Positions 24,878-36,104 of a stretch of 60,000 bases of DNA are shown here, piece by piece (the stretch's first letter is position 1; each line of letters opens with the position of its first letter). Location of the stretch: NCBI GenBank assembly GCA_903813345.2, contig CAIIXF020000007.1, positions 6,827,730 through 6,887,729 on the forward strand. Reading direction: 5' to 3'. The stretch is from Owenia fusiformis. Lineage: Eukaryota > Annelida > Polychaeta > Sabellida > Oweniidae. The translations under genes and the position numbers were made by a program. Under the pieces are notes generated by a model. The model was given only the letters and a program-made list of their open reading frames with translations, made no database searches and had not been told where the DNA came from.

Positions 24878-25205
24878 ATATCCCCAGCATTAAAGCAACA
24901 ATATGCTGAATATTATCTTGCATTTTTATTATTATCTTGCATCCAGTTGAGGTCATGAATATTACCTTGCACCCAGCTGAAAATATAATAAATATTATTC
25001 ACATCCATTTGAGAATTTAAATATTATTTGCGCTCATTTGAAAATCTGAATATTGCCTTGCATCTTATTGAGACTGAATATTTCACTTTTAGTTGAGAAT
25101 TTAAATTGTATTTATACCCATCTTTGAATAATAATTATACATCTTGAAAATTCCCCTGCACCAAGTTGAGGATTATTTGAATACTGATATTCTATTGCAC
25201 CCTTT
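24878..25205. repeat. Diverged relative of the 17580 MITE, expanded
   Basis: CCCCAGCATTAAAGCA matches the start of the nested MITE at 17580. It is followed by about seven degenerate units of the form ATTACCTTGCACCCAGCTGAAAAT. The CAGTGATCT tip is missing, so this is an old copy whose inner repeats have multiplied. Confidence 0.6.
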
Positions 25206-25209
25206 TTCA

Positions 25210-25955
25210 GTATCGGAATAAAATCTTGTAACCTGTTGAGAATCGTAACACAGTGCACTCGTTAAGAACACTTATTCTGTGATTCAGCCTCCGCAACAAA
25301 TCCTATTTCCCCATCAACTTAAATCACCTGTATATCCTCGTCTTTAATCCTCCCCAACATCCAATATATAAAACAAGCCAATAGTAATAACATGAAATGC
25401 ATATTAACCTGGATCAACTCCTACACACCAGTTTCCATGTCAACCTTGATATTTATTTTCAGTCTATAGAATTGACGGAGCATACCTTGACATTAGTCTG
25501 CTGCATAAATCTAATACTTTCAATATAATATTCCCCCAGAGTTTCCTTTGGCACGGTGACAGTGTATCTCAAATATTCTATGAATTAGAATAAAAATTTC
25601 AAGACCTATTGGACAACCCTCGTATTCTATCAATGAGCAATGAGAAATGTTGCATGTCTCGTATGTGATGTTTCATACGTTTTGCTTAACATTAAGTTCA
25701 CCAAAGAACTTTGTTTAAAGGTTGGGTGGAAAGAGATGGTAAGGCAATAGCATATTGTGCTTCCAACTTGTCTGTTTTGCTAACTTGTAATTTTCAAAAG
25801 ATCTGTTTTGTTATCATGGGTGGGTAAATGGTCTAATAGTTTAGAAGATAAATTATCTGTAAAATAGGGTTTAAAATCACTGGTGCCACTTGCAAAATGC
25901 AGATACACCTACATGGCCACTGGAACTGAATGAAAAACACACTAATAAAAACATG
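25210..25955. other. Non-coding; one weak exon candidate
   Basis: On the minus strand, 25486-25577 is open in one frame, preceded by a T-rich acceptor-like ATTCATAG and followed by GTATGC. Its phase does not fit the preceding exon (26118-26381) and the peptide matches nothing I know, so I do not call it. Confidence 0.3.
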
Positions 25956-25960
25956 CCAAA

Positions 25961-26096
25961 ATGTCACTACCTGGTAATCTATTGCAAACAGTAACCATTT
26001 GTTACAAATGCATAGTGATACTGACGAAGAACTTTGATTGTCAGTCACGAAAAACAAAGGCCATAACAATATGTCATCAGATTTTGGTGGTGACAT
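25961..26096. mobile_element. Small MITE ending ATGTCAC...GTGACAT
   Basis: ATGTCACTACC at the left is matched by GGTGGTGACAT at the right (one mismatch in 11). It sits 21 bases past the splice donor of the exon at 26118-26381. Fragments with the same TGTCACCA/GGTGGTGACA and CCATTTGTTAC motifs occur near 12470, 14260, 19340, 55600 and 57255. Confidence 0.55.
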
Positions 26097-26117
26097 AAAA
26101 ATGTAAATTGTACTTAC

Positions 26118-26381
26118 TCGTCATCATGTCGTGTATCCAACTTGTTGTCAGAGAATGACTTCTTTGGTATTTTACTAGATGTGTGATTGTTAGAATGTGG
26201 TAGGGTTGTGTTAAAACTTTCGTACTGTCGCTGTGCAATATTGTTAGCTGTGAATGACCTTGGTGGTCGGGATAATGTTGGGATATTATTGTATCCACCA
26301 TCAATCGCGTTCTTCTCATTGGATATTGCATTGTGTGTAGTGCCACCTATAGTTCGCCGGGCGTAACGCTTGCTTGGTGAC
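26118..26381 (-). CDS. PTPN4: PTPN4/3-like exon: FERM-adjacent end and linker
   Basis: 264 nt, acceptor TTTTTTGTTTAG|G and donor GACGA|GTAAGTA. It enters with one base completing AG|G (Arg) and leaves two bases. It starts SPSKRYARRTIGG, which follows ERTFER from the previous exon to give the ARSPSK-type end of the FERM-adjacent region seen in PTPN4. The next 75 residues are polar and low in hydrophobics (Asn, Ser, Thr, Pro, with SRPPRSF and KIPKKSFSDNKLDTR), as expected for the disordered linker between FERM and PDZ; SFSDNKLDT resembles a Ser/Asp-rich motif at this place in PTPN4. The SPSK and KKSFS sites could be phosphorylated (inference). The frame stops just past the donor, so a further exon is required. 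Confidence 0.85.
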
Positions 26382-27084
26382 CTAAACAAAAAATGAAATA
26401 TATTCCATCTTCTATGTGATATTTCCGAACACATACTGGCACATGTACATGGTACATACGATTTAACTCAATCAACTGACAAACTGCACTCTAGCAATGG
26501 AATTCAAATATTTACACTATAAATTGGGATGTTTATAATTTTCTCGCATTTCTGTAATATAAGATCTCAAAATAATGATTGTAAATTTCAAGTGAATTGG
26601 CATTTCCCCCATTTTCATCTTTTTTCCATGAAATACATGAAATGTTTCTAAAGGCATGCTGTTACATGGCCAATCTTTTTAAGTAGCAATTGAGCAGGTT
26701 AAGATAAAACAAACATTACATTCCAGTTCTAAATTTGCCGTAAAATATTCTAAGATGGTTACTAAAACACATGCTGGACTGACATCTATATATAAAGTTG
26801 AAAATGAAAAGTAATAAAAAGGAAAGGACGAAAATGCATGCATAATGTCAGGCAATCTAAATGCTTACACACTGAATGATCCATCCAAAGCCTCATACCA
26901 ATAGAACCTTAAAAGCATTTTTGCTCCAAAAGCTTCCCAAAATGTTATGTCTCAACAACCTTAGAGTTGCCCATATTAAATTAGACGTGTGGATTTAAAA
27001 GCAAATTGTAGATTTAGCAAAGGGTATGCTGATGGGGAGACCATTTTTACTAATCATTGAGAATGAATTAGCCTCATATTCATT

Positions 27085-27420
27085 CTTTTGGATATGGAAT
27101 AGCGCCTAGAACTTCTATATGAAACAGTGCCTACTGCCTAGTCCATTGATATGAAATAGTGCCTACTGTCTAGTCCTTTTACATGAAATAGTACCTACTG
27201 CCCAGTCCTTTTATTTGAAATGTTGCTCTATTTGAAAATGTGCCTTAATCTTATATGATATTGTGCCTAGTACTTTTGCATGAAATAGTACCTAGTCCTT
27301 GAATATAAAATTGTACCTAGTCCTATTCAAAATAGTACCTTGTTCTTCTTTATGAAATGTTGCCTAATCCATCTACCTAAGTATATGATATTGTGCCAGT
27401 TCTCTTAGAAATAGTGCCAT
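27085..27420. repeat. ~33-bp degenerate repeat (TGAAATAGTGCCTACTGTCTAG)
   Basis: Around ten imperfect copies of ATATGAAATAGTGCCTA(CTGCC)TAGTCCTTTT within the intron between the 28547 and 26118 exons. Copies decay towards the right. Confidence 0.8.
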
Positions 27421-27639
27421 GGCTACATGTGAATTGTGTTTTACATATGGGCATGAATAAAACAGCATAAATTAGTGTTATCTTAAACAATATTTAGCTC
27501 ATTATCTAATAAATGAAGTTAGCATTAAAAATGCAATGTGCATGCTCATACCAATGATAATGAGGACTTGGAGATGTCTGGAAATCTTAAATGTCACAAT
27601 CTAATTACAAAACCAACTCTTTATTTAAAACCAGTTTAC

Positions 27640-28330
27640 CAAGCAAGTTCTTAATTGGAGATCAGTTACTAGGCCAGCTCAATATTAAAAGCCAGTAGTT
27701 ACTTGGCCAGCTTTATATTGAAGACCTGGAGTTACTAGTCAAGACCAGTAGCTACTAGGCCAGATTTTAATGGAAGAACAATCTAGGTCAGTTCTATATT
27801 GAAAACCACTTAATAGGCCAGCTCTATATTGGAGGGCAGTAGTTTCTAGACCAGCCCTATATTGAGGACTAGTGGTTACTAAGCTAGCTCTATATTGAAG
27901 TCCAGAAATTGCAAGGTCAGCTTTAAATTGAAGACCAGTGGTTACAAGGCTAGCTCTATATTGAAACCAGTTACGAGGCCACAACAGTTACTAGTTCAGC
28001 TCTATATTGAAGACCAGTGCTTGGGTCAGTTGATATTGAAGACCAGTTACTAGGCCAGCTCTACATTGAAGAAAAGTTACTTGGCCAGCTCTAAATTGAA
28101 AACCAGTTACTAGGCCAGCTCTACATTGAAGAAAAGTTACTTGGCCAGCTCTAAATTGAAAACCAGTTACTAGGCCAGCTCTACATTGAAGAAAAGTTAC
28201 TTGGCCAGCTCTAAATTCAAAAAACAGTTACTAGGCCAGCTCTACATTGAAGAAAAGTTACTTGGCCAGCTCTAAATTGAAAACCAGTTACTAGACCAGC
28301 TTTATACTAAGCATCAGTTACTGGACACAC
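27640..28330. repeat. 30-bp minisatellite with 60-bp higher order
   Basis: About 22 copies of GTTACTAGGCCAGCTCTA. The right-hand part alternates GTTACTAGGCC...ACATTGAAGAAAA and GTTACTTGGCC...AAATTGAAAACCA, making a 60-bp unit that is nearly identical from 28040 to 28290. The left-hand part is older and irregular. Intronic in the PTPN4-like gene. The 81-codon minus frame is an artefact of the array. Confidence 0.95.
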
Positions 28331-28546
28331 TCTGTACGGAAGATAACTAGTCCCTGTCTATAATGAACAACTTTAACACCAATTACAGCCTTCTAGATTT
28401 GAGATGAGAACATTCTTAGGTGGAAGTAACGAGGTCAGCGAGATTGGAACTCACGATCACGTGAGTCGAAGTCTAAGAGGCTTGGACTTGGTATGAGCTA
28501 GCATGCTATGTATGATGTTAGGGTTATGTATGTAAGTTAAGCCAAC

Positions 28547-28615
28547 CTTTCAAACGTCCTTTCTATCCTAGCACGTCGTTTACTCTCCTCTAGTGTCTGG
28601 TATTCAGTTCTGCCA
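28547..28615 (-). CDS. PTPN4: PTPN4/3-like exon: FERM-adjacent segment
   Basis: 69 nt. The acceptor is CACTTTGCAG|T; the donor AAAG|GTTGGC is poor after the GT. With the last two bases of the previous exon it encodes S-GRTEYQTLEESKRRARIERT and then FE, joining SPSK of the next exon. GSNFRYS|GRTEYQT is the well-known C-terminal edge of the F3 lobe and start of the FERM-adjacent region in the band 4.1 / PTPN3/4 group, and the basic EESKRRARIER stretch follows as in PTPN4 (where it leads to FARSPSK). Both junction phases agree (enters with 1 base, leaves 2). If the donor were not used, the frame would stop three codons later. Confidence 0.85.
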
Positions 28616-28619
28616 CTGC

Positions 28620-29935
28620 AAAGTGGTTATTATGTGCAATTATCAAACAACCCATAAATCATGAGCAACCTTTCAAAGAGGGGAGAAGTGTAACGATCAA
28701 ATGATAGCCCTATTGGCTCAGATATGTCCTTGATCAAATATTTGTTCCCTTTACTGCTCTGATCAAAGATTGTGGGACTTGATACATGACTATGCAGTCC
28801 CATCCACATGCCAGCGAATGCACTGTGCAATATTGTATCAATTTAAGCCCATGCCACATTCTCCGTTATATGCAGTAAAGGGGATACACAAATTGATACA
28901 AGACATCCAGGCCATATTAGGATATTCAAATGATAGCTCGGTATCTCCTCCTCTTAACCCTTCCATAACAACCTATGGTGGCCATTTTCTATGAACATCA
29001 AGAAATTTGTTTGGTTCGAAAAAATTGATTGGTTCAGTTTTTTTTAACGAAGGGAAAATTACTGTTCGTAAAGGCATACCAAATCAAAAATTTTAAACCA
29101 TCTGACCCCTAGTACTAACCAGACCTTGTGATACCATGATGGTACCTTAAATTAGCTATGATACCATTGTCAGTATCATAACTAATAGGCATTTTATGAT
29201 CACCTCAACACAGAGCCTAAAATATCTGTGTATATGATGAGGCCTAGTCCAGTACATGTGCGCTGTATTCAAAGGAACATTAGCAGATAAATATACATGT
29301 CATTCACTATTAATGACACTGAATGTAGAAGCAGTCACTTTTTCATTAATAGATATATAATATGCATGGCCACCACAAAATATTAAGGAAGGGTCAATAA
29401 CAAAAAACATTGAAATGCAAAGTTGTTTGTTTCGTTGTTATTATTAAGTTATATCTGGTTAGCGATCTCAAACAAAAATAAGTCAATGAAAACAGTTTCT
29501 CTGAACAATATTCAATTTTATCAAATGTACTGTACATTTTGCAAGTCAATTTCCGGTAAAGTGAATTTACTGCTAACCAATTGAAAAACAAGCATGATTT
29601 TATTTTGATCTAATTTTAAATTATGCCTTAAAAGTACATTATTCAAACGACCCATTTATGCTAACAACTTCAACCCACCACAGTCATGAGTTATATTAAA
29701 AAAATAATGACTTGCAAACTTTTATGAAAAGTTATCTTTAAGTACTAATTTAAAATTTTAATTATACCCAGCCAAAAGAGAGCAACTGGCTCAGTTTGAA
29801 TATTGTCAAACATGAAACATTGGTACATTATAAAGCAAGAATGGGGTTGGGGAATTTTTTAAATAAAAATATAACAACATAAAATCCAAACACAAACAAC
29901 TTCACACATCAATGCAACTTTAAATAAGTATAATG
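28620..29935. other. Intronic sequence, nothing recognised
   Basis: Left part of the intron between exons 31485-31648 and 28547-28615. Short frames at 28630-28994 and 29394-29591 have no features of real exons. Confidence 0.5.
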
Positions 29936-29944
29936 CAAACAATG

Positions 29945-30840
29945 TTAATTAACAGACTAGTACATGTTAATTCATGAACAAATAATACATTTTATTTCAT
30001 GAACAAATGAACAAACAAGTACATGCTAATTTGTGTACTACTACAGTTGAATTCATGAACAAACTAGTATATGTTGATTCATGAACAAACTAGTACATGC
30101 TAATTCATGAACTAACCAGTACATATTAATTCATGAACAAACTATTACATGTTAATTCATGAACTAACCAGTACATATTAATTCATGAACAAACTATTAC
30201 ATGTTGATTCATGAACAAACTAGTACATGTTAATTCATGAACAAACTAATACATGTTAATTCATGAAACGAATACATGTTAATTCATGAACAAACAAGTA
30301 CATGCTAATTTGTGTACTACTAGTTGAATTCATGAACAAACTAGTATATGTTGATTCATGAACAAACTAGTACATGTTAATTCATGAACTAACCAGTACA
30401 TATTAATTCATGAACAAACTATAACATGTTAATTCATGAACTAACCAGTACATATTAATTCATGAACAAACTATTACATGTTAATTCATGAACAAACAAC
30501 TACATTTTAACTCATGAACTACATGACGATTCATGAACAAACTAGTACATGTTAATTCATGAATCTAGTACAATTCATGAACAATCTAGTACATGTTAAT
30601 TCATGAACAATCTAGTACATGTTAATTCATGAACAAGTACAAATTAATTCATGAACAAACTTGTACATGTTAATTCATGAAACTAGTACATGTTAATTCA
30701 TGAACAAGTACAAATTAATTCATGAACAAACTTGTACATATTAATTCATGAACAAACTAGTACATGTTAATTCATGAACAAACTAGTACATGTTAATTCA
30801 TGAACAAGTACAAATTAATTCATGAACAAACGATTGTTAA
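29945..30840. repeat. 26-bp minisatellite (ACATGTTAATTCATGAACAAACTAGT)
   Basis: Roughly 33 tandem copies with length variants (missing CAAACTAGT or ACTAGT). Each has TTAATTCATGAA. A segment at about 30000-30180 recurs at about 30290-30480 with the same order of variants, so a block of some 290 bp was itself duplicated. It lies in the intron between exons 31485 and 28547. Confidence 0.95.
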
Positions 30841-30844
30841 ACTG

Positions 30845-31484
30845 AATCATGTATGAAAATGTAAATTATGAAATATTCCCAGAAAACCAGAATATGATGG
30901 ATATGACTTTTGAAAAGTAAGATCAAAATTGAATATTTGATATGCGATAGAAAAACATGGATGGTCATTCAGTTGGAATAAGAAATCAAGCGTGGAGTTT
31001 CCCTAGCTTTAGCATGATATATAACGCACACGATACAAATATATGGAATAGGCAAAGCACAAGTAACAATTAAAATACAATAGGTTATTGAAAGGACTCT
31101 ACAACAACAAAAACGTGTCACAGAGAAAAAATGAAACAAGACCTTCAAAGACCATCCCTTAATTACCATACAATTTGTCCTATTATATGGTTAAACATAT
31201 TGAAATGTGAATGTATGAAAGATAGGATTGTCAGCTTTAAGGATCTGGCCTGCTTAAGAAGCTTCCATAATGTAATATCATGACACTCCCCTTTCTAATG
31301 GTATATTCAAATCCTGAGACAAATAGGTTTATTCTTTCGACCTAAAGTTTGCTCAACTTAAGTTGAAGTATCAAACCAGAAGTATGAAAATTCGTTCTTG
31401 AATCAAATCAAAAATATTTATCCTCGAATATTTTCATGTATCTAATGTGGAAAAATAAATTTGATGAATCACTACATGACTTAC
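30845..31484. other. Intronic sequence, nothing recognised
   Basis: AT-rich. The minus frame 30969-31169 has no family features. Confidence 0.5.
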
Positions 31485-31648
31485 CTATACCGGAAATTGG
31501 ATCCTAGTGAGAAGAAATATTTTTTTGAGGGAGGGGGTGGTTTATGAAGGCGAAAGAATGTATGATGTTCCACACAGGACTTCCATAGCTTCTTGCAGGA
31601 TCTGTAGCTGACTAGGTTGAACCCAATAAGGTTTTCCACATTATCATT
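31485..31648 (-). CDS. PTPN4: PTPN4/3-like exon: F3 lobe of FERM domain
   Basis: 164 nt, acceptor TTATTTTTCAG|A, donor GGTATAG|GTAAGTC. It encodes 54 codons plus two bases. It begins [18 protein letters not shown], then [17 protein letters not shown], the C-terminal helix signature of band 4.1-type F3 lobes. [18 protein letters not shown] together with the following proline stretch ([12 protein letters not shown]) and SLGSNFRYS is the pattern of PTPN3/PTPN4 and not of the 4.1 proteins, which lack the PPP-KNFF-like insert. This exon carries the strongest family signal in the window. The neighbouring intron towards 32065 is only 416 bp. Confidence 0.9.
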
Positions 31649-32064
31649 CTGAAAAATAATTGTGCGATTGTGAACATTTTCATCTAAGCATTTGTGATAA
31701 TTCTGTTTATAAATGAATGAATGTAGAACTGTTCATCGCAAACATATATTATGTTATGAATTTCATATACTAATTATCTTTTTTTGATTAAAGGCCCACT
31801 ATACTTAATATATTTTTGAGGAAACATTATACTGTAGTTACAATGACTCTCTAGATTTCTAGATTTCATGAGAGGAATGTGATTTTTGACTCTAAGATTA
31901 ACATTTTAGTCAATAATATTGACAAAATATGTTAAAGGATAATCCACAAGTCTTGCATAAAGCCTCTGTCTCCCTTACTTCCTACTTACCGACCTTATAT
32001 AGAATGTGTACATGTTATAAAGGAGGGGGGTCGATGTGAGGCCATAATGCAAGACTTTACTTAC

Positions 32065-32128
32065 CATTTCTTTCCGGGTTTGAATAAAGAACTGCTTCCT
32101 TTTGAATGAGATCTTTACTATTTTTGCC
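32065..32128 (-). CDS. PTPN4: PTPN4/3-like exon: F3 strand region
   Basis: 64 nt, acceptor TTTGTTTTCAG|G, donor AAATG|GTAAGTA. The first base completes Trp with TG from the previous exon. It encodes AKIVKISFKRKQFFIQTRKEM and ends on a codon boundary. W-KIVKISFK-KQFFIQ-RKE is nearly diagnostic for PTPN4-type FERM domains; other FERM proteins have SKVRKLSFKRKRFLIK or KISKVRFKRKKFFIK here. The segment forms two beta strands of the F3 (PH-like) lobe. The intron before it (32129-56162) is 24 kb and filled with repeats. Confidence 0.9.
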
Positions 32129-32390
32129 CTGAAAACAAAATAAAAAATATTGTAAGTAATGACAAACTAAATAAAAATCACTTGAAGAAATAGATTTATA
32201 AAGCCTAAATAGATGTTACTACAAGCATACATAAAGCAAGCAAGGAAACTTCACAAACCATGGCAAAATTTAAATTTACAAAAACTACATATACATACTA
32301 AGAATCCAGAAGAAATTTTGCATTCAATAATTTTATAGAAAGCTACGCCACTAATTACAAGTATATGCTGACCCTAGTAACAAAAATAAT

Positions 32391-33406
32391 GAAGGACCCA
32401 CGGTCCTATGCTCACACAGTTTGGAACCTTCAGAGGAATTTATATCCTGACTTTCAAACAAAAATATTGATTTGGATTTGTAGTCTCGAACTTTGACAAA
32501 CTTAGATAGTATAGTTGTGTGACCTATTTGATGACCTTTGACCTTGAAAATTTTACTTATTCAGAGCTCAGTAAGGTCTTTTGTGATTAAGCTGACCAAA
32601 ATTTACATCCAAAAATCAATTTGAAAAATCAACTTTTTTGACCTTTCGAAGATCACTGAAGGTCAAGTAAAGGTCAAATCCTAAAACTAATGTCAGATTT
32701 GAACTCCTGGTAACTTGTAGATGATTTTCAAAAAAAAATTTGGTCAAATTGAAGCAAGTTGAAAAATAACTTATTTTTACTGTTTTTTGACGTCAAATAT
32801 CTCAAAAACGGTAAAAATTTGATGCTGACATATATTGAGAAATATGTAGGGAATGCTTAAATCTATCAATGATGTAATTTATTGCAGGAAATGATCAAGT
32901 ATAAGGCAAACTTTAAGAATCTTGTCAATCACAAAACCTGCCATTGACTTTACACATGAGAAAGTTTCCTGAAAATAACTAAGTCCTACTTTTTTTCAAA
33001 TTTTATAGAGTAAACACCAAAAACCGTAATTCCAAGAGCTTTGAAATCTTCAGAGGACATAAGTTGCATATACACCAACTACTAAAAGGTATTTGAAAGT
33101 TCTACTTCAACAAAGTGTCTAGTATTTACAGAAAATTTGAGTTTTTGACGTCAAAATCCGCAATTTCTCGGAAACCGGGCGAACTTGGGAAATGGCGATG
33201 ATAGGTCAAATAGGCATTATGGATATGCATAAAATGAATGTGGATAGGACTCAATCCGAATAGCAGTTTTAATTTGTGCGGCCAATGTTGACGGACGGAC
33301 CAACGGACGGACGGACGGATGGACGGACGAGCGGACGGACGGACCAACGGACAAACCAACGGACGGACGGACGCCTGGTCAATCCCATAGACTCACTGTG
33401 TGAGCC
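32391..33406. mobile_element. ~1-kb repeat element with (ACGG)n tail
   Basis: It starts GAAGGACCCACGGTCCTATG and ends AGACTCACTGTGTGAGCC. GCTCACACAGT near the left end is the reverse complement of ACTGTGTGAGC at the right. AATAAT flanks both sides (32385-32390 and 33407-33412), a possible 6-bp target duplication, though the sequence is AT-rich. An (ACGG)n stretch lies at 33291-33373. The interior carries several TGACCT/AGGTCA half-sites (see findings) and two TGACGTCA palindromes. No transposase frame. Confidence 0.55.
33291..33373 (+). repeat. (ACGG)n microsatellite
   Basis: Interrupted GGACGGACGGACGG run with ACCAACGG and GCGG variants, inside the 32391-33406 element. The minus frame through it gives an Arg/Pro/Ser repeat and is not a gene. 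Confidence 0.95.
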
Positions 33407-33639
33407 AATAATTAATGTTAAGTGAAAACAATAATAATTTAGGATGAGAACCTAAAATTCTTCAAAACGTGCTACACAGAAATTCAAATAAAATAAGTGG
33501 TGATGGGAATGCACACTGATTATCAAACCTGCAAAATGAACAAATTGTGAATAGAATTAACAAAGCAAATAACAACAGTTATAGGAAAGATGAATGCATG
33601 TAACATCAAGCTGTTGTTCAATAAAATGGTCATGGCCTA

Positions 33640-33742
33640 TAGTACTAGTCCTATATACAATACTAGTCCTGCATACAAGGCTAAAACCACCATTTATCCT
33701 ATATACAATACTAGTCCTGCATACAAGGCTAAAACCACCATT
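33640..33742. repeat. Two-copy 49-bp tandem duplication
   Basis: TATATACAATACTAGTCCTG plus CATACAAGGCTAAAACCACCATTTA is present twice in a row. An inverted trace (TTGTATGCAGGACTAG) follows at 33780, so the region can also fold back. Confidence 0.85.
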
Positions 33743-33954
33743 TAAATAATCTCTCTCACTGAACATAATTGTTTCAAACTTGTATGCAGGACTAGGCTGT
33801 CTAGAGAATTATTGCCCAAAAAATGTATCCATCATTTTTAATGAATAAGTATCGTGAGGCTTCATGACCATATTTATATGTGATAACAACAAATATGTAT
33901 CTCACTCAGCCAGTTGCAATGTTATCAACAATAATCTTACACCCAAAAAGCTGT

Positions 33955-35215
33955 TATCTAACACAAAACCAGCTGTAATGTTATAGCTTACATTGAACTA
34001 GCTGTACTAAACCAGCTGTTATGTTATATCTGACATTGAACTAGCTGTATTGGAACAGCTCTAATGTTATATTTAACAATGAACTAGCTGTACTGAACTA
34101 GCTGTACTGAACCAGCTGTAATGTTATATCTAACATTGAACTAGCTGTACTAAACCAGCTGTAATGCTATATCTTACATTGAACTAGCTGTACTAAACCA
34201 GCTGTAATGTTATATCTAACATTGAACTAGCTGTACTGAACCAGCTGTAATGTTATAACTAACACTGAACTAGCTGTATTGAACCAGCTGTAATGTTATA
34301 TCTAACACTGAACTAGCTGTACTGAACCATCTGTAATGTTATATCTAACATTGAACTAGCTGTACTGAACCAGCTGTAAAAATATAACTAATAACAATGA
34401 ACTAGCTGTACTGAACCAGCTGTAATGTTATATCTAACATTGAACTAGCTGTACTAAACCAGCTGTAATGCTATATCTTACATTGAACTAGCTGTACTAA
34501 ACCAGCTGCAATGTTATATCTAACATTGAACTAGCTATACTGAACCAGCTGTAATGTTATATCTAACACTGAACTAGCTGTATTGAACCAGCTGTAATGT
34601 TATATCTAACACTGAACTAGCTGTACTGAACCAGCTGTAATGTTATATCTAACATTGAACTAGCTGTATTGGGCCAGCTCTTATGTTATATCTAACATTG
34701 AACCAGCTGTAATGTAATAGCTAACATTGAACTAGCTGTACTGAACCAGCTGTAATGTTATATCTAACATTGAACTAGCTGTACTGAACCAGCTGTAATG
34801 TTATATTTAACATTGAACTACTGTACTGAACCAGCTGTAATGTTATATCTAACATTGAACTAGCTGTACTGAACCAGCTGTAATGTTATATCTAACATTG
34901 AACTAGCTGTACTGAACCAGCTGTAATGTTATAGCTAACACTGAACTAGCTGTACTGAACCAGCTGTAATGTTATATCTAACATTGAACTAGCTGTACTG
35001 AACCTCTAACATTGAACTAGCTGTACTGAACCAGCTGTAATGTTATAGCTAACACTGAACTAGCTGTACTGAACCAGCTGTAATGTTATATCTAACATTG
35101 AACTAGCTGTACTGAACCAGCTGTAATGTTATAGCTAACACTGAACTAGCTGTACTGAACCAGCTGTAATGTTATATCTAACATTGATCTAGCTGTACTG
35201 AACTACCTGTAATGT
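33955..35215. repeat. 43-bp satellite, ~29 units, one E-box per unit
   Basis: The unit is GAACTAGCTGTACTGAACCA then GCTGTAATGTTATATCTAACATT. Most copies are 43 bp and over 90% alike by eye, with a few short units (34805-34820, 34990-35010). Each full unit has CAGCTG and TAGCTG. At least two longer blocks (34140-34310 and 34400-34600) repeat the same sequence of variants, showing growth by duplication of multi-unit blocks. It lies in the 24-kb intron. Confidence 0.97.
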
Positions 35216-35219
35216 TACA

Positions 35220-35655
35220 GCTGTTATAATATAGTGAGAGCTGTTATGTTATATCTCACATTAAAATAGCTGTAATTAAAGCTTCTAAAGAAATAGCTAA
35301 TCTCTCTTTGATACAGAGATTACTAAATATATGTAGTGAGGAAAGGCAGCAGTGCTGTTTGAAGGGATAATACATGAAATTAATTAAATTGAATTTTTTA
35401 TATCAATAAGCATTTAAACCCATCTTATTAAAATGGTTTTGGAAAGCATATAAAAGTTGTTTGCATGAGCTTGTTAAGATGTGAGATCATGCTTTATAAG
35501 CTTCTTTTTTGCTTTGATCTCATGGCTTGACCAGCTATCATGCAGACAGCTTCTATGCCTTATTATGGTGCTCTGAAAAAGCTTGGGTAAGATATGACAG
35601 TGGTTTGTTAAAATGCAACAAAAAAACAACTGAATTATAACATGTAGCAATCACA
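35220..35655. other. Intronic sequence, nothing recognised
   Basis: Degraded edge of the satellite (AGCTGTTATGTTATATCTCAC) and then AT-rich sequence. Confidence 0.5.
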
Positions 35656-35659
35656 AGTG

Positions 35660-36104
35660 ATTCTAATGCAGCAGTAACAGCTGGTTAAAATACAGCAGTA
35701 ACAGCTGGTTAAAATACACCAATAACAGCTGCTTAAAATGCAGCAATAACAGCTGCTTAAAATGCAACAATAACAGCTGGTTAAAATGCACCAGTATCAG
35801 CTGGTTAAAATAAAATAATAACAACTGGTTAAAATGCAACAATAACAGCTGGTTAAAACAGGTTTAAATGGAGGAATAATAGGTTTATAAAGAAGCAATA
35901 CAACTGGTTTATAATGCAGTTACAACAGATGGTTTGAAATGCAGCATTAACAACAGGTTTAAAATACAGCAATAACAACTGGTTTATAATGCAGCATTAA
36001 CAACTGGTTTAAAATGCAGCAATAACAACTGGTTTATAATGCAGCATTAACAACTGGTTTGAAATGCAGCATTAACAACTGGTTTGAACTGCAGCATTAA
36101 CCAG
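35660..36104. repeat. ~25-bp minisatellite, left half (AACAACTGGTTTATAATGCAGCATT)
   Basis: About 17 copies. The early ones read AACAGCTGGTTAAAATGCAGC; the later ones are the regular 25-bp unit. The array stops abruptly at about 36104, and the same unit resumes at 49709, on the other side of a large insertion. Confidence 0.95.

Noticed and set aside
25486-25577. Possible minus-strand exon with T-rich acceptor and GTATGC donor (YTVTVPKETLGEYYIES)
   Set aside because: Its phase is incompatible with the exon at 26118-26381, the peptide has no likeness to PTPN3/4, and a 90-base open stretch can arise by chance. RNA-seq would decide.
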